Shown: positions 1 to 6,140, counted from the first letter of the stretch. The stretch is 7,966 bases of DNA from JBDTMT01 sp033764095 (GCA_033764095.1 JANRJF010000338.1:1-7966); one strand, 5' to 3'. Made by a program: numbers and translations. The notes: generated by a model from the sequence alone, not told the origin.

Positions 1-1
1 G

Positions 2-502
2 CAGCGCCGCTTCGATCCCGCCGCGGTGCTGCCGCGCGCCGCGACCAGCAAGTCGGGCGCGAACACCGTGCCGCTGGTGGCGCGCATCATCTTCTCCGGC
101 CTGCTCGACCGCGTCCCGCGCCTGCGGCTGCTGCTGGTCGAAGCGAACATCGGCTGGATCCCGGCGATGCTGGAGCAGACCGACGACATGTTCCTGCGCT
201 ACCGCTGGTTCACCGACACCGTCGGCGCGCTGCCGACCATGCCGAGCCGCGCCTTCCATCGGAACTTCTGGGCGACGTTCATGATCGACACCGTCGGTAT
301 CGAGCTGCGCCACCGGTTGAACGTCGACCAGCTCATGTGGTCGACCGACTACCCGCACACCGGCACCGACTGGCCGAACAGCCGCGTCACCATCGCCCGC
401 GTCTTCCGCGGCGTCGCGCGCGCCGAGGTGAAGAAGATGCTGCACGACAACTGCAAGCGTCTCTACCGCCTCGACCACCTCCCCGACCGCTGGCCGGCGT
501 GA
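2..502 (+). CDS. Amidohydrolase_2 family metal-dependent hydrolase, C-terminal part
   Basis: This is the C-terminal 166 residues of a gene that enters from the left edge; no start codon is needed inside the window. The translated end contains two stretches typical of the amidohydrolase_2 (PF04909, TIM-barrel, 'predicted TIM-barrel fold metal-dependent hydrolase') family: LLLVEANIGWIPAMLEQTDD about one third of the way in, and MWSTDYPHTGTDWPNS further on. The Asp of the STDYPH motif is the position that in this family serves as the late metal ligand/catalytic Asp. The end, NCKRLYRL, matches the usual family ending in which the last helix holds a conserved 'N..rly' motif. Members hydrolyse or decarboxylate diverse, often aromatic, substrates in the cytoplasm; the substrate cannot be told from this fragment. 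The stop codon shares one base with the start of the following SDR gene, so the two are likely co-transcribed and translationally coupled. Confidence 0.85.
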   Translation, partial: QRRFDPAAVLPRAATSKSGANTVPLVARIIFSGLLDRVPRLRLLLVEANIGWIPAMLEQTDDMFLRYRWFTDTVGALPTMPSRAFHRNFWATFMIDTVGIELRHRLNVDQLMWSTDYPHTGTDWPNSRVTIARVFRGVARAEVKKMLHDNCKRLYRLDHLPDRWPA

Positions 503-1281
503 TGCGGCTCGCCGGCAAAGTCGCGATCGTGACCGGGGCCGGCTCCGGCATCGGTCGCGCCATCGCCGTCCGGCTGGCGGCCGAGGGCGCGGCAGTCGTG
601 GCGGCCGGGCGCCGGTCGATGCCGCTCGACGAGACGGTCGCGGCCATCGTCGCCAACGGCGGCCGCGGTCGGGCGGTGGTCTGCGACGTCGGTGCGGCGC
701 AGGACGTGGCGCGCCTGGTCGAGCGCGCGGTGGAGGCGTTCGGCGGCGTGGACGTGCTGGTCAACAACGCCGCCACCAATCGCCCCGATCAGCCGGTCGC
801 CGAACGCGTCGGCGAGCTCGACCCGGCCTGGTGGGAGGCGACGCTGGCGGTCACCCTCACCGGCGCGATGCTCTGCGCGCGCGCCGCGCTGCCGGCGATG
901 ATCGCGCGCGGCGGCGGCGCGATCGTCAACGTCGCCTCGACCTCCGGGGTCGCCGGCAACTGGAACCAGGGCGCCTACGTCGCCGCCAAGCACGGGCTGG
1001 TCGGCCTGACCCGCTCGCTGGCGCTCGACTATGCGGCGCAGGGCGTGCGCGCCAACGCCATCTGTCCGGGCTTCATCGAGACCTCCCGGTCGCTCGGCTT
1101 CTCGGCGCACAATCGCGGCGCCGACTGGCGCGAGAAGAAGCTCGCCGACATCCCGCTCGGGCGCTTCGGCCAACCGGACGAGGTGGCGGCGCTGGTGGCG
1201 TTCCTGGTCTCCGATGAAGCGGCCTACATCAGCGGCGCGGTGATCCCGATCGACGGCGGCACGGCGGCGCGGCGCGGATGA
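502..1281 (+). CDS. Short-chain dehydrogenase/reductase (SDR), classical type
   Basis: A complete 259-residue NAD(P)-dependent oxidoreductase of the classical SDR family, normal in length. The Rossmann cofactor motif TGAGSGIG is at residues 11-18, the NNA motif at 88-90, the catalytic Ser in NVAS at 146, and the Tyr-x3-Lys pair at Y159 and K163 (YVAAK). PGFIET follows at 189-194, and the family ending (YISGAVIPIDGG) is present, so all catalytic residues are intact. The ATG at 502 is chosen because it overlaps the upstream stop as TGATG and puts the glycine motif at the usual distance from the N-terminus; a GTG directly before it is a possible alternative. The one-base overlap with the amidohydrolase argues for coupled translation and a shared catabolic pathway. 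The substrate is unknown: FabG-like 3-oxoacyl reductases and many alcohol or sugar dehydrogenases share this pattern. Cytoplasmic. Confidence 0.93.
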   Translation: MRLAGKVAIVTGAGSGIGRAIAVRLAAEGAAVVAAGRRSMPLDETVAAIVANGGRGRAVVCDVGAAQDVARLVERAVEAFGGVDVLVNNAATNRPDQPVAERVGELDPAWWEATLAVTLTGAMLCARAALPAMIARGGGAIVNVASTSGVAGNWNQGAYVAAKHGLVGLTRSLALDYAAQGVRANAICPGFIETSRSLGFSAHNRGADWREKKLADIPLGRFGQPDEVAALVAFLVSDEAAYISGAVIPIDGGTAARRG

Positions 1282-1341
1282 CCACCACGACACGACGACA
1301 CCACGACAGCACGACGGCCGTTGTGCCGTTGTGCCGTTGTG
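1282..1341. repeat. Inverted array of degenerate octamers (CCGTYGTG type)
   Basis: The right arm is three exact copies of CCGTTGTG in tandem at 1318-1325, 1326-1333 and 1334-1341. The left arm (about 1282-1317) is built of CACGACGG/CACGACAG-like units, which are the reverse complement of CCGTCGTG and relatives. The arms meet at 1317/1318, so the RNA could fold back using G-U pairs where the units differ. The array fills the gap between the SDR stop and the start of the DUF1275 gene. It could serve as a transcription terminator or attenuator, but no U-tract follows. Confidence 0.7.
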
Positions 1342-1357
1342 GCGAAGAGACGCGCCG

Positions 1358-2011
1358 GTGAGCCCGGCGAGCTCGCAAGCGCTGCTCGCCGCGACCCTGG
1401 CGATGATCGCCGGCTGCGTCGATGCGTACGGCTTCATCGCGCTGCAGACCTACGTCTCGTTCATGAGCGGCAACACCACGCAGGCCGGCACCGGCCTCGG
1501 GCAACTCAGCTGGGCGCTGGCCCTGCCGGCACTGACCGCGATCGGCGCCTTCTTCGCCGGGGTGGTCGGCGGCACGCTGCTCATGCACACCCCGGCGCTG
1601 GCCGCGCGTCGGCTGCGCTTCCTGCTGGCGGCGCTGATCCTGCTGGTCATCGTCGTGGCGGCGCAGCTCGACGTGCGGGCCGCCTTCGCGTCGATTGCCG
1701 CGCTCGCCTTCGGCATGGGGGTGATGAACACCTGCCTGTCGCAGGTCGGCAGCGAAGCGGTCAGCCTCACCTTCGTCACCGGCACGCTCAACCGCGCCGG
1801 CACGCACGCCGCGCTGGCGCTGCTGGGCGCGCCGCTGCCCGACGCGCAGAGCCCGTCCGATTCGCACGCGCGCCGCGCCCTGCTGCTGCTCGGCGTGTGG
1901 GGCAGCTTTCTCGGCGGCGCCATCCTGTCCGGCGCGACGACGCCGCACTACGGCGCGCTGGTGCTGGCGGCGCCGATCGTCGTGCTGCTCGGGCTGGCGC
2001 TCAGGCGATGA
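1358..2011 (+). CDS. DUF1275 / YoaK-family membrane protein
   Basis: A complete integral membrane protein of 217 residues, close to the usual DUF1275 (PF06912) length of about 220-230. The N-terminal signature is seen as AGCVDAYGFIAL (residues 18-29) followed by SFMSGNTTQAG (34-44), and the second signature as GMGVMNTCLSQVG (119-131) with FVTGTLNR (139-146). These are the two places where the family keeps small and polar residues in its helices. Hydrophobic segments lie near residues 8-30, 52-76, 86-103, 107-125, 172-193 and 198-214, suggesting about six inner-membrane helices. The biochemical role of the family is not established. I prefer GTG at 1358 because GAAGAGA (1344-1350) sits 7 nt upstream as a ribosome binding site; an in-frame GTG at 1331 would add nine residues but lies inside the octamer repeat. 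The gene is convergent with the 159-residue gene that follows. Confidence 0.85.
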   Translation: MSPASSQALLAATLAMIAGCVDAYGFIALQTYVSFMSGNTTQAGTGLGQLSWALALPALTAIGAFFAGVVGGTLLMHTPALAARRLRFLLAALILLVIVVAAQLDVRAAFASIAALAFGMGVMNTCLSQVGSEAVSLTFVTGTLNRAGTHAALALLGAPLPDAQSPSDSHARRALLLLGVWGSFLGGAILSGATTPHYGALVLAAPIVVLLGLALRR

Positions 2012-2046
2012 GCGACGAGCGACGAGCGATGAGCGATGAGCGACGA
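2005..2046 (+). repeat. Six tandem heptamers GCGAYGA
   Basis: Six uninterrupted 7-nt units: GCGATGA, GCGACGA, GCGACGA, GCGATGA, GCGATGA, GCGACGA. They differ only by C/T at the fifth position. The first unit overlaps the end of the DUF1275 gene and supplies its TGA stop. The array occupies most of the 44-nt gap between two convergent genes. The same unit appears in reverse orientation at 2549-2569, on the other side of the 159-residue gene. Confidence 0.9.
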
Positions 2047-2055
2047 GGGTTCGGC

Positions 2056-2535
2056 TTATTGCCCGTCGCCGAACGCTTCAAGCACGACGGCGCTCTCTTC
2101 TTCGAGCGCGGCGCAGTCGAGGAACGTCTCGCGCGCCGCGGCGCTGGGCGCGGCGTCGGCGAAGCTGCGCCAGGTGGCGGCGCCGAGCCGCTCGCCGTTG
2201 GCCTGGATGCGGAACTGATCCGGCAGCGAGCGGTCGGCGAAGAGCGCGAGGTTGAGCGTCTCGAACTGTGGATGGGAGGCGAGCAGCGCGCGTTGCACCG
2301 CGGCGGCGTCGGGGTGGAGCGCCTCGACCCGGCCGGCGATCTCCTCTTCGCGCCCCGCGCAGGCGAGCAGCGCGGCGGCGAAATCGGCGTCGGACACCGC
2401 CGCCGCCCACTCGCGATAGCGCGCCGCGGCGCGCCGCTCGGCCAGCGCGATGAACAGCGGTTGCTGTTCGCGCGGCAGGGCGAGCAATAACGGCCCGATC
2501 GCCTCACCGATGCTGGGCAACGCCGCATCGGTCAT
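2056..2535 (-). CDS. Conserved-looking hypothetical protein, 159 residues, downstream of prfC
   Basis: I do not recognise this protein. The start at 2535 (MTDAALPSIGEAIG) is chosen because GAGGAG on the minus strand (2545-2550) lies 9 nt upstream; longer versions of the frame run into the prfC coding region and have an Arg/Pro-rich, non-protein-like composition. The product is acidic and Ala/Leu/Glu-rich, has no signal peptide or membrane segment, and is probably a cytoplasmic all-helical protein. Helix-like stretches cover roughly residues 8-46, 48-88 and 120-155, with a more polar middle section around 90-115 (ETLNLALFADRSLPDQFRIQ). It holds two Cys (59, 141) and no known catalytic motif. 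It lies 44 nt downstream of prfC on the same strand and is probably co-transcribed with it, but no functional link follows from that. Inverted heptamer arrays flank it on both sides. The existence of the gene rests on codon-style composition, the ribosome binding site and lack of a better frame. Confidence 0.7.
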   Translation of the reverse strand: MTDAALPSIGEAIGPLLLALPREQQPLFIALAERRAAARYREWAAAVSDADFAAALLACAGREEEIAGRVEALHPDAAAVQRALLASHPQFETLNLALFADRSLPDQFRIQANGERLGAATWRSFADAAPSAAARETFLDCAALEEESAVVLEAFGDGQ

Positions 2536-2548
2536 GCGCAACCACTCC

Positions 2549-2569
2549 TCATCGCTCGTCGCCCATCGC
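2549..2569 (-). repeat. Three heptamers GCGAYGR in inverted orientation
   Basis: On the minus strand these read GCGATGG, GCGACGA, GCGATGA, matching the heptamer found six times at 2005-2046 but facing the opposite way. The last unit runs into the GAGGAG ribosome binding site of the 159-residue gene, so the array lies in that gene's leader, in the 44-nt gap behind prfC. Together with the other arm it forms an inverted repeat with the gene as its interior. Confidence 0.8.
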
Positions 2570-2579
2570 TCCGCACTCC

Positions 2580-4199
2580 TTATGCAGCGTCCTTGCTGCG
2601 TCCCGGCTGCACCGCGGCGATGAACTGCAGCTCGGGGTAGGTGGCGAGGGCGCGCTGCAGGCGGAAGTCGTTCTCGAACAGCACCAGCGGGCGGCCCTCG
2701 ACGTCGAGCATGCATGTGGCGGTTGCCTTGCGCTCGAACTCGTCGGGATCGAAGTTCGGGTTGCCGACCCAGCGCGCGTGCTGGAAGGGCAGCGGCTCGA
2801 AGCGCACCGGGACGTTGTACTCGTGCTCCAGCCGGTACTGCATGACCTCGAACTGCAGCTGGCCGACTGCGCCGAGCACCGGCTCGCGCTCCAGGCGGTG
2901 GCGGTCGAAGAACACCTGCACGACCCCTTCCTCGCTCAGCTGGTCGAGGCCCTTCTTGAGCTGCTTGCGCTTGAACGGCTCCTTCAGTACGACGCGCACG
3001 AAGCGCTCCGGCGAGAAGCGCGGGATGCCGTCGTACTCGACGTCCTTGCGCTGGCTGATGGTGTCACCGATGCGCAGCACGCCGGGATCCCACAGGCCGA
3101 TGATGTCGCCGGCGTAGGCCTCGTCGATCAGCGTGCGCTCTTGGGCGCGCAGCTGCATCGACTTGTTCAGCGACAGCGGCTTGCCGGTGCGCACGTGGAT
3201 GACGTCCATGCCGCGCTCGAAGCGGCCCGAGCAGACGCGCACGAAGGCGACGCGGTCGCGGTGCTGCGGGTCCATGTTCGCCTGGATCTTGAAGACGAAG
3301 CCGGAGAAGAACGGCGCCTCGGGCGGCACGTCGCCGCTGCTGGCGTGGCGTGGCAGCGGCGACGGCGCCAGCTCGAGGAAGCGGTCGAGGAACGGCTCGA
3401 TGCCGAAATTGGTCAGCGCGCTGCCGAAGAACACCGGCGACAGCATGCCGGCGCGGAAGGCCTCCAGGTCGAAGCCGGTGCCGGCGCCGGAGAGCAGCGC
3501 GATCTCGTCGAGCAGCTGCTGATGCGCGTGGCCGCCGATCGCCTGGCGCAGCGCCGGGTCGTCGATGCTCGCCACCTGCATCTCGGCCTTGTGCGCCGCC
3601 GAGGCGCCGCGCTCGAAGCGCAGCAGGCGGTCCGACTCGCGATCGTAGACGCCCTGGAACTCGGGACCGGAGCCGATCGGCCAGTTGATCGGACTGCACG
3701 GCATGTCGAGGATGCGCTCGATCTCGTCGAGCAGGTCGAGCGGCTCGCGCCCGTGCCGGTCGAGCTTGTTGATGAAGGTGACGATCGGCATCTGGCGGGC
3801 GCGGCAGACCTTGAACAGCTTGATGGTCTGCGGCTCGACGCCCTTGGCGCTGTCGACCAGCATGACCGCGCAGTCGGCGGCGGCCAGCGTGCGATAGGTA
3901 TCCTCGCTGAAATCGTTGTGGCCCGGCGTGTCGAGCAGGTTGAGCTGGTAGCCGTGGTAGGGGAACTGCATCACGCTGGTGGCGATCGAGATGCCGCGCT
4001 CGCGCTCCAGCGCCATCCAGTCGCTGGTGGCGTGGCGCTCGGCGCGCCGCTGCTTGACCGAGCCGGCCAGGCGCACGGCGCCGCCGTAGAGCAGCAGCTT
4101 CTCGGTCAGCGTCGTCTTGCCGGCGTCGGGATGGGAGATGATGGCGAAGGTCCGCCGACGCTCGACTTCACGGCGCAGCTCGTCGGGAGTCTCGGCCAT
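2580..4199 (-). CDS. prfC: Peptide chain release factor 3 (RF3)
   Basis: A complete 539-residue translational GTPase, close to the 529 residues of E. coli RF3. RF3 binds the ribosome after peptide release and drives RF1/RF2 off, using GTP. The GTPase elements are all present: P-loop SHPDAGKTTLTEK (residues 22-34), the RF3-type switch I region with ATSDWMALERERGISI (57-72), G3 DTPGHNDFSEDTYR (90-103) and G4 NKLD (144-147). The region after about residue 300 corresponds to domain II (GFVFKIQANMDPQHRDRVAF), and the C-terminal domain III carries the characteristic VGQLQFEVMQYRLEHEYN stretch. Together these separate RF3 from EF-G and from LepA/BipA. The start at 4199 gives the usual short lead before the P-loop; no strong ribosome binding site precedes it, and extending the frame upstream yields Arg-rich low-quality sequence that would run across the opposing lipoprotein gene. 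The gene is divergent from that lipoprotein across a 304-nt spacer and is followed by the 159-residue gene. Confidence 0.97.
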   Translation of the reverse strand: MAETPDELRREVERRRTFAIISHPDAGKTTLTEKLLLYGGAVRLAGSVKQRRAERHATSDWMALERERGISIATSVMQFPYHGYQLNLLDTPGHNDFSEDTYRTLAAADCAVMLVDSAKGVEPQTIKLFKVCRARQMPIVTFINKLDRHGREPLDLLDEIERILDMPCSPINWPIGSGPEFQGVYDRESDRLLRFERGASAAHKAEMQVASIDDPALRQAIGGHAHQQLLDEIALLSGAGTGFDLEAFRAGMLSPVFFGSALTNFGIEPFLDRFLELAPSPLPRHASSGDVPPEAPFFSGFVFKIQANMDPQHRDRVAFVRVCSGRFERGMDVIHVRTGKPLSLNKSMQLRAQERTLIDEAYAGDIIGLWDPGVLRIGDTISQRKDVEYDGIPRFSPERFVRVVLKEPFKRKQLKKGLDQLSEEGVVQVFFDRHRLEREPVLGAVGQLQFEVMQYRLEHEYNVPVRFEPLPFQHARWVGNPNFDPDEFERKATATCMLDVEGRPLVLFENDFRLQRALATYPELQFIAAVQPGRSKDAA

Positions 4200-4273
4200 C
4201 GGTTGTGTCTGCCGTGCCCGGCCGCCCGGCGCAAGATGGTAGCGCGCAGGTCCGTCGCGCAGCCCGGCCGAAT

Positions 4274-4431
4274 CCGTCGCGCGGCCCTCCGTGGCCGCAT
4301 GCCGTGCCGCGTCAGAGCAGCCAGCCGCCCGCCGCCGTAGGCCGCAATCCCGCGTTGCTTCGACCGGCAGACGACGCGGCGAGCGGGTACCCGCACGCCC
4401 GCCAAGGCGGCCACGGAGGGCCGCGCTACGG
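4274..4431. repeat. Inverted-repeat element with 25-bp arms (MITE- or REP-like)
   Basis: The left arm 4274-4298 and right arm 4407-4431 are reverse complements at 24 of 25 positions; the single mismatch is 4278 (C) opposite 4427 (T). The perfect core is GCGGCCCTCCGTGGCCGC at 4281-4298 and its complement at 4407-4424. The interior of 108 nt has a smaller nested inverted pair (CCGCGTC at 4307-4313 with GACGCGG at 4373-4379) and a perfect 12-nt palindrome GCGGGTACCCGC at 4383-4394. There is no open frame of protein-like composition inside and no clear flanking target duplication. Size and structure fit a non-autonomous mobile element or a REP/BIME-type palindromic repeat; a stable RNA hairpin is also possible. 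Confidence 0.75.
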
Positions 4432-4453
4432 CCCCCCGACCTGCCCCTGCAAG

Positions 4454-4480
4454 TTGCAATTCCGCCCATTAAGCTTTTAG
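4454..4480 (+). promoter_or_regulatory. Tentative promoter for the lipoprotein gene
   Basis: TTGCAA (4454-4459) resembles a -35 box and TTTTAG (4475-4480) is a poor -10-like hexamer at a short 15-nt spacing. The main support is position: it is the only AT-rich patch in the spacer, just before the gene. The match is weak and a different sigma factor or site is quite possible. Confidence 0.2.
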
Positions 4481-4487
4481 CGTCGCA

Positions 4488-4496
4488 GGGGGAGGA
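4488..4496 (+). promoter_or_regulatory. Ribosome binding site of the lipoprotein gene
   Basis: GGGGGAGGA contains a strong GGAGGA core (4491-4496) placed 7 nt before the ATG at 4504. It decides the start: the open frame continues upstream into the inverted-repeat element, but only this ATG has a binding site and yields a signal peptide with a lipobox. Confidence 0.8.
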
Positions 4497-4503
4497 AGAA
4501 CCG

Positions 4504-6039
4504 ATGAGGTCACGACGCCTGGGGCTGGTGCTCGTGCCGATGCTGGTGCTGGCGGCGGGGTGTGGCGACGACAACGACACGCCGCGGCCGACGCCGACTG
4601 CAACGGCCAGCGCAACGCGGACGGTGACGGCGACCGTGCCGCCGCCGACCTTCACCGCCACGGCGGCGCCGACCAACACCGTGCCGCCGCCGCCGACCAG
4701 CACCGCCACGCTTCCCCCCACCTTCACCGCGACGCCGACCGGCACTGCCCAGGCGACCATCACGGCGACGCCGCGACCCGAGGAGCCGCGCATCGTCGCC
4801 TTCGGCGTCGCGCGCGCCGATGATATCGTGCAGGAGCCCAACGGCTTCGACACCGCCGGGCGCCCGATCTTCACGCGTATCACCGGGCAGGGCCTGACCA
4901 TCTACGTCGAGGCGGAGCGCGGCCGCGCGGCGCTGGAGCCCTCCACCTATGACGCGGACGGCAACCCGGCCGGCCTCGACGTCATCGTCTCGCGGCCGCT
5001 CGGCGACGGCAGCCTGGCGGTGTGCGACTACGATCCGCCGATCATCGGCGGCATCCCGGCGGTCGATCCGTTCCAGTTCAGCGACGCGCCGATGGTGCTC
5101 GACGCCATCGCCGACCTCGGCTGTCGCTTCAACGACGGCACCGGCAGCCCCGCCGGTCGCACCAGCGCCAATGCCTGCACGCGCGATGCCGGGGCGGTCT
5201 TCGGCTTCGTCAGTCCCGCCGCCGATCTGCAGTACTGCCTGCCGATCGCGCGCGCCTGGTCGTTCCAGCCTGGCGACACCATCGTTGCGGCGCGGGTGCG
5301 CGACCGCGCCGGCAAGCTCAGCGCGCCGGTCGAGTTCGTCGTGCGCGTCCAGGGCGAGCCGCCCTTCGACTGCGACAGCACCGGGCTCGGTGAGCGCGTC
5401 TTCACGCCGACGCGCGACAACAGCCACTTCTGGGCGCGGCTGCCCGATGGTGGCGAGGCCAGCGACGCCCTGCGCGACATCACCGTGCTGGAGCCGTTGC
5501 GCATGTGTGCCGGCCCCGACCTGGGCGGCGGCGTGCACCAGGTGACGTTGCGCGACACCGCCGTCTTCAGTCTCTCGCTGGCGGACGGCAGCATCCTCTG
5601 TGCGCGGCTGGCGGCGCGCGGCAGCGACGGCACCATCGACTGCGACGGCGGCACGGCGCAGGACGTGCTGGCGACACAGGTCGACGATCCGCTCGCGCCG
5701 CTGACGGTCGAGGGCGGGCTCGGCCTGCCGGCGGGAACCGGCGCGGCGTCGGTGTCGTCCGGCGTGACGCTGTCGCTGCTGCCGCCCGGCGCGACGCCGA
5801 GCGACTGCCTGGAGCCGACCGGCGGCAGCTTCGGCTTCCCCGGCGCCTTCACCACCGCGCGCGCCACCGCGCAGCTGGTCGATGCGCTCGGCACCCCGGT
5901 GCTGGCCGAGACGCGCGAGGGGGCGCCGTTCGTCTGCTCCTTCTGGCGCGACGGCGACCAGGGCAGCCTGGTGCTGCCGTTCACCTACGTCGACGCGGTG
6001 AGCGGCAAGATCGCTGCGGTGATGCAGTTCGGCGAGTAG
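4504..6039 (+). CDS. Secreted lipoprotein with Pro/Thr linker and ten Cys in its exported part
   Basis: 511 residues. The N-terminus is a lipoprotein signal peptide: basic MRSRR, a hydrophobic core, then LAAGC with lipidated Cys20, followed by a Gly-Asp-Asp tether. Residues about 26-92 are a low-complexity Pro/Thr/Ala linker with a repeated PPTFTAT phrase (residues 48 and 71 onward), like a flexible, possibly surface-exposed stalk. The rest looks like two beta-rich halves: about 94-284 (opening RIVAFGVARADDIVQEPNG, ending GKLSAPVEFVVRVQG) and about 285-511 (containing SILCARLAARGSDGTIDCDGG). Besides Cys20 there are ten Cys (174, 207, 225, 245, 290, 335, 366, 380, 435, 478), an even number suited to disulfides in an oxidising compartment. 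I recognise no enzymatic motif and assign no function; binding or structural roles at the cell surface are only guesses. It is transcribed away from prfC and converges on the lipid-transport operon, separated by a strong hairpin. Confidence 0.85.
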   Translation: MRSRRLGLVLVPMLVLAAGCGDDNDTPRPTPTATASATRTVTATVPPPTFTATAAPTNTVPPPPTSTATLPPTFTATPTGTAQATITATPRPEEPRIVAFGVARADDIVQEPNGFDTAGRPIFTRITGQGLTIYVEAERGRAALEPSTYDADGNPAGLDVIVSRPLGDGSLAVCDYDPPIIGGIPAVDPFQFSDAPMVLDAIADLGCRFNDGTGSPAGRTSANACTRDAGAVFGFVSPAADLQYCLPIARAWSFQPGDTIVAARVRDRAGKLSAPVEFVVRVQGEPPFDCDSTGLGERVFTPTRDNSHFWARLPDGGEASDALRDITVLEPLRMCAGPDLGGGVHQVTLRDTAVFSLSLADGSILCARLAARGSDGTIDCDGGTAQDVLATQVDDPLAPLTVEGGLGLPAGTGAASVSSGVTLSLLPPGATPSDCLEPTGGSFGFPGAFTTARATAQLVDALGTPVLAETREGAPFVCSFWRDGDQGSLVLPFTYVDAVSGKIAAVMQFGE

Positions 6040-6045
6040 GAGGAA

Positions 6046-6140
6046 GGCTGTTGGGCTGCTAAGCGGTTACGCTGTCAGGGGGAGGAGGGCGGGAAACTCC
6101 TCAACCCCCTAACCGCCTGACAGCCAGCAGCCTGACAGCC
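6046..6140. terminator. Long hairpin, probable bidirectional terminator
   Basis: This fills the gap between two convergent genes. Outer stem: 6046-6060 pairs with 6126-6140 over 15 positions with two G-U pairs. Inner stem: GAGGAG (6082-6087) pairs with CTCCTC (6097-6102), extended by G6078-6081 with the C-run at 6105-6109 across a two-base bulge. Between them GCTGTCA (6071-6077) can pair with TGACAGC (6118-6124), or CGGTTA (6064-6069) with TAACCG (6110-6115), as alternatives. There is no T-tract on either side, so intrinsic termination is likely but not certain. The right edge touches the stop codon of the PqiC-like gene. The arms are built from GGCTGTCA-like octamers. Confidence 0.6.

Larger units (their letters stand above)
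4200..4503. other. Divergent intergenic spacer, 304 nt
   Basis: This gap separates prfC (leftward) from the lipoprotein gene (rightward) and must hold the promoters of both. About half of it is the inverted-repeat element at 4274-4431. The right end (4451-4480) is the most AT-rich stretch in the spacer and is followed directly by the lipoprotein's ribosome binding site. The left 74 nt contain no obvious promoter or ribosome binding site for prfC that I can identify. Open frames crossing the spacer are Arg/Pro/Ala-rich and look non-coding. Confidence 0.7.

Noticed and set aside
463..1437. Long antisense open frame opposite the SDR gene
   Set aside because: The translation is Arg/Ala/Gly-rich without motifs; long open shadow frames are expected in GC-rich DNA, and the SDR on the other strand has every catalytic motif.
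2005..2046. Heptamer array as a CRISPR array or as small coding frames starting at its ATGs
   Set aside because: Units are 7 nt with no spacers, so it is not CRISPR. Frames beginning at the ATGs inside the array run antisense into the 159-residue gene and have no ribosome binding site.
2778..4340. 520-residue plus-strand open frame opposite prfC
   Set aside because: It is the complement of a clear RF3 gene and has a repetitive Leu/Val/Glu/Arg/Ala composition with no recognisable domain.
4274..4431. Integron attC site or insertion sequence
   Set aside because: No attC-type core sites, no integrase or transposase frame, and no clear target-site duplication next to the arms; only the inverted-repeat structure is supported.
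4200..4901. N-terminal extension of prfC across the spacer into the lipoprotein gene
   Set aside because: The extension would overlap the lipoprotein's signal peptide and linker on the opposite strand and is low-complexity; RF3 normally starts shortly before the P-loop, as it does from 4199.
4510..5984. Antisense open frames opposite the lipoprotein gene
   Set aside because: Arg/Gly- or Ser/Pro-rich composition and no ribosome binding site; the plus strand has a lipobox and a strong ribosome binding site.
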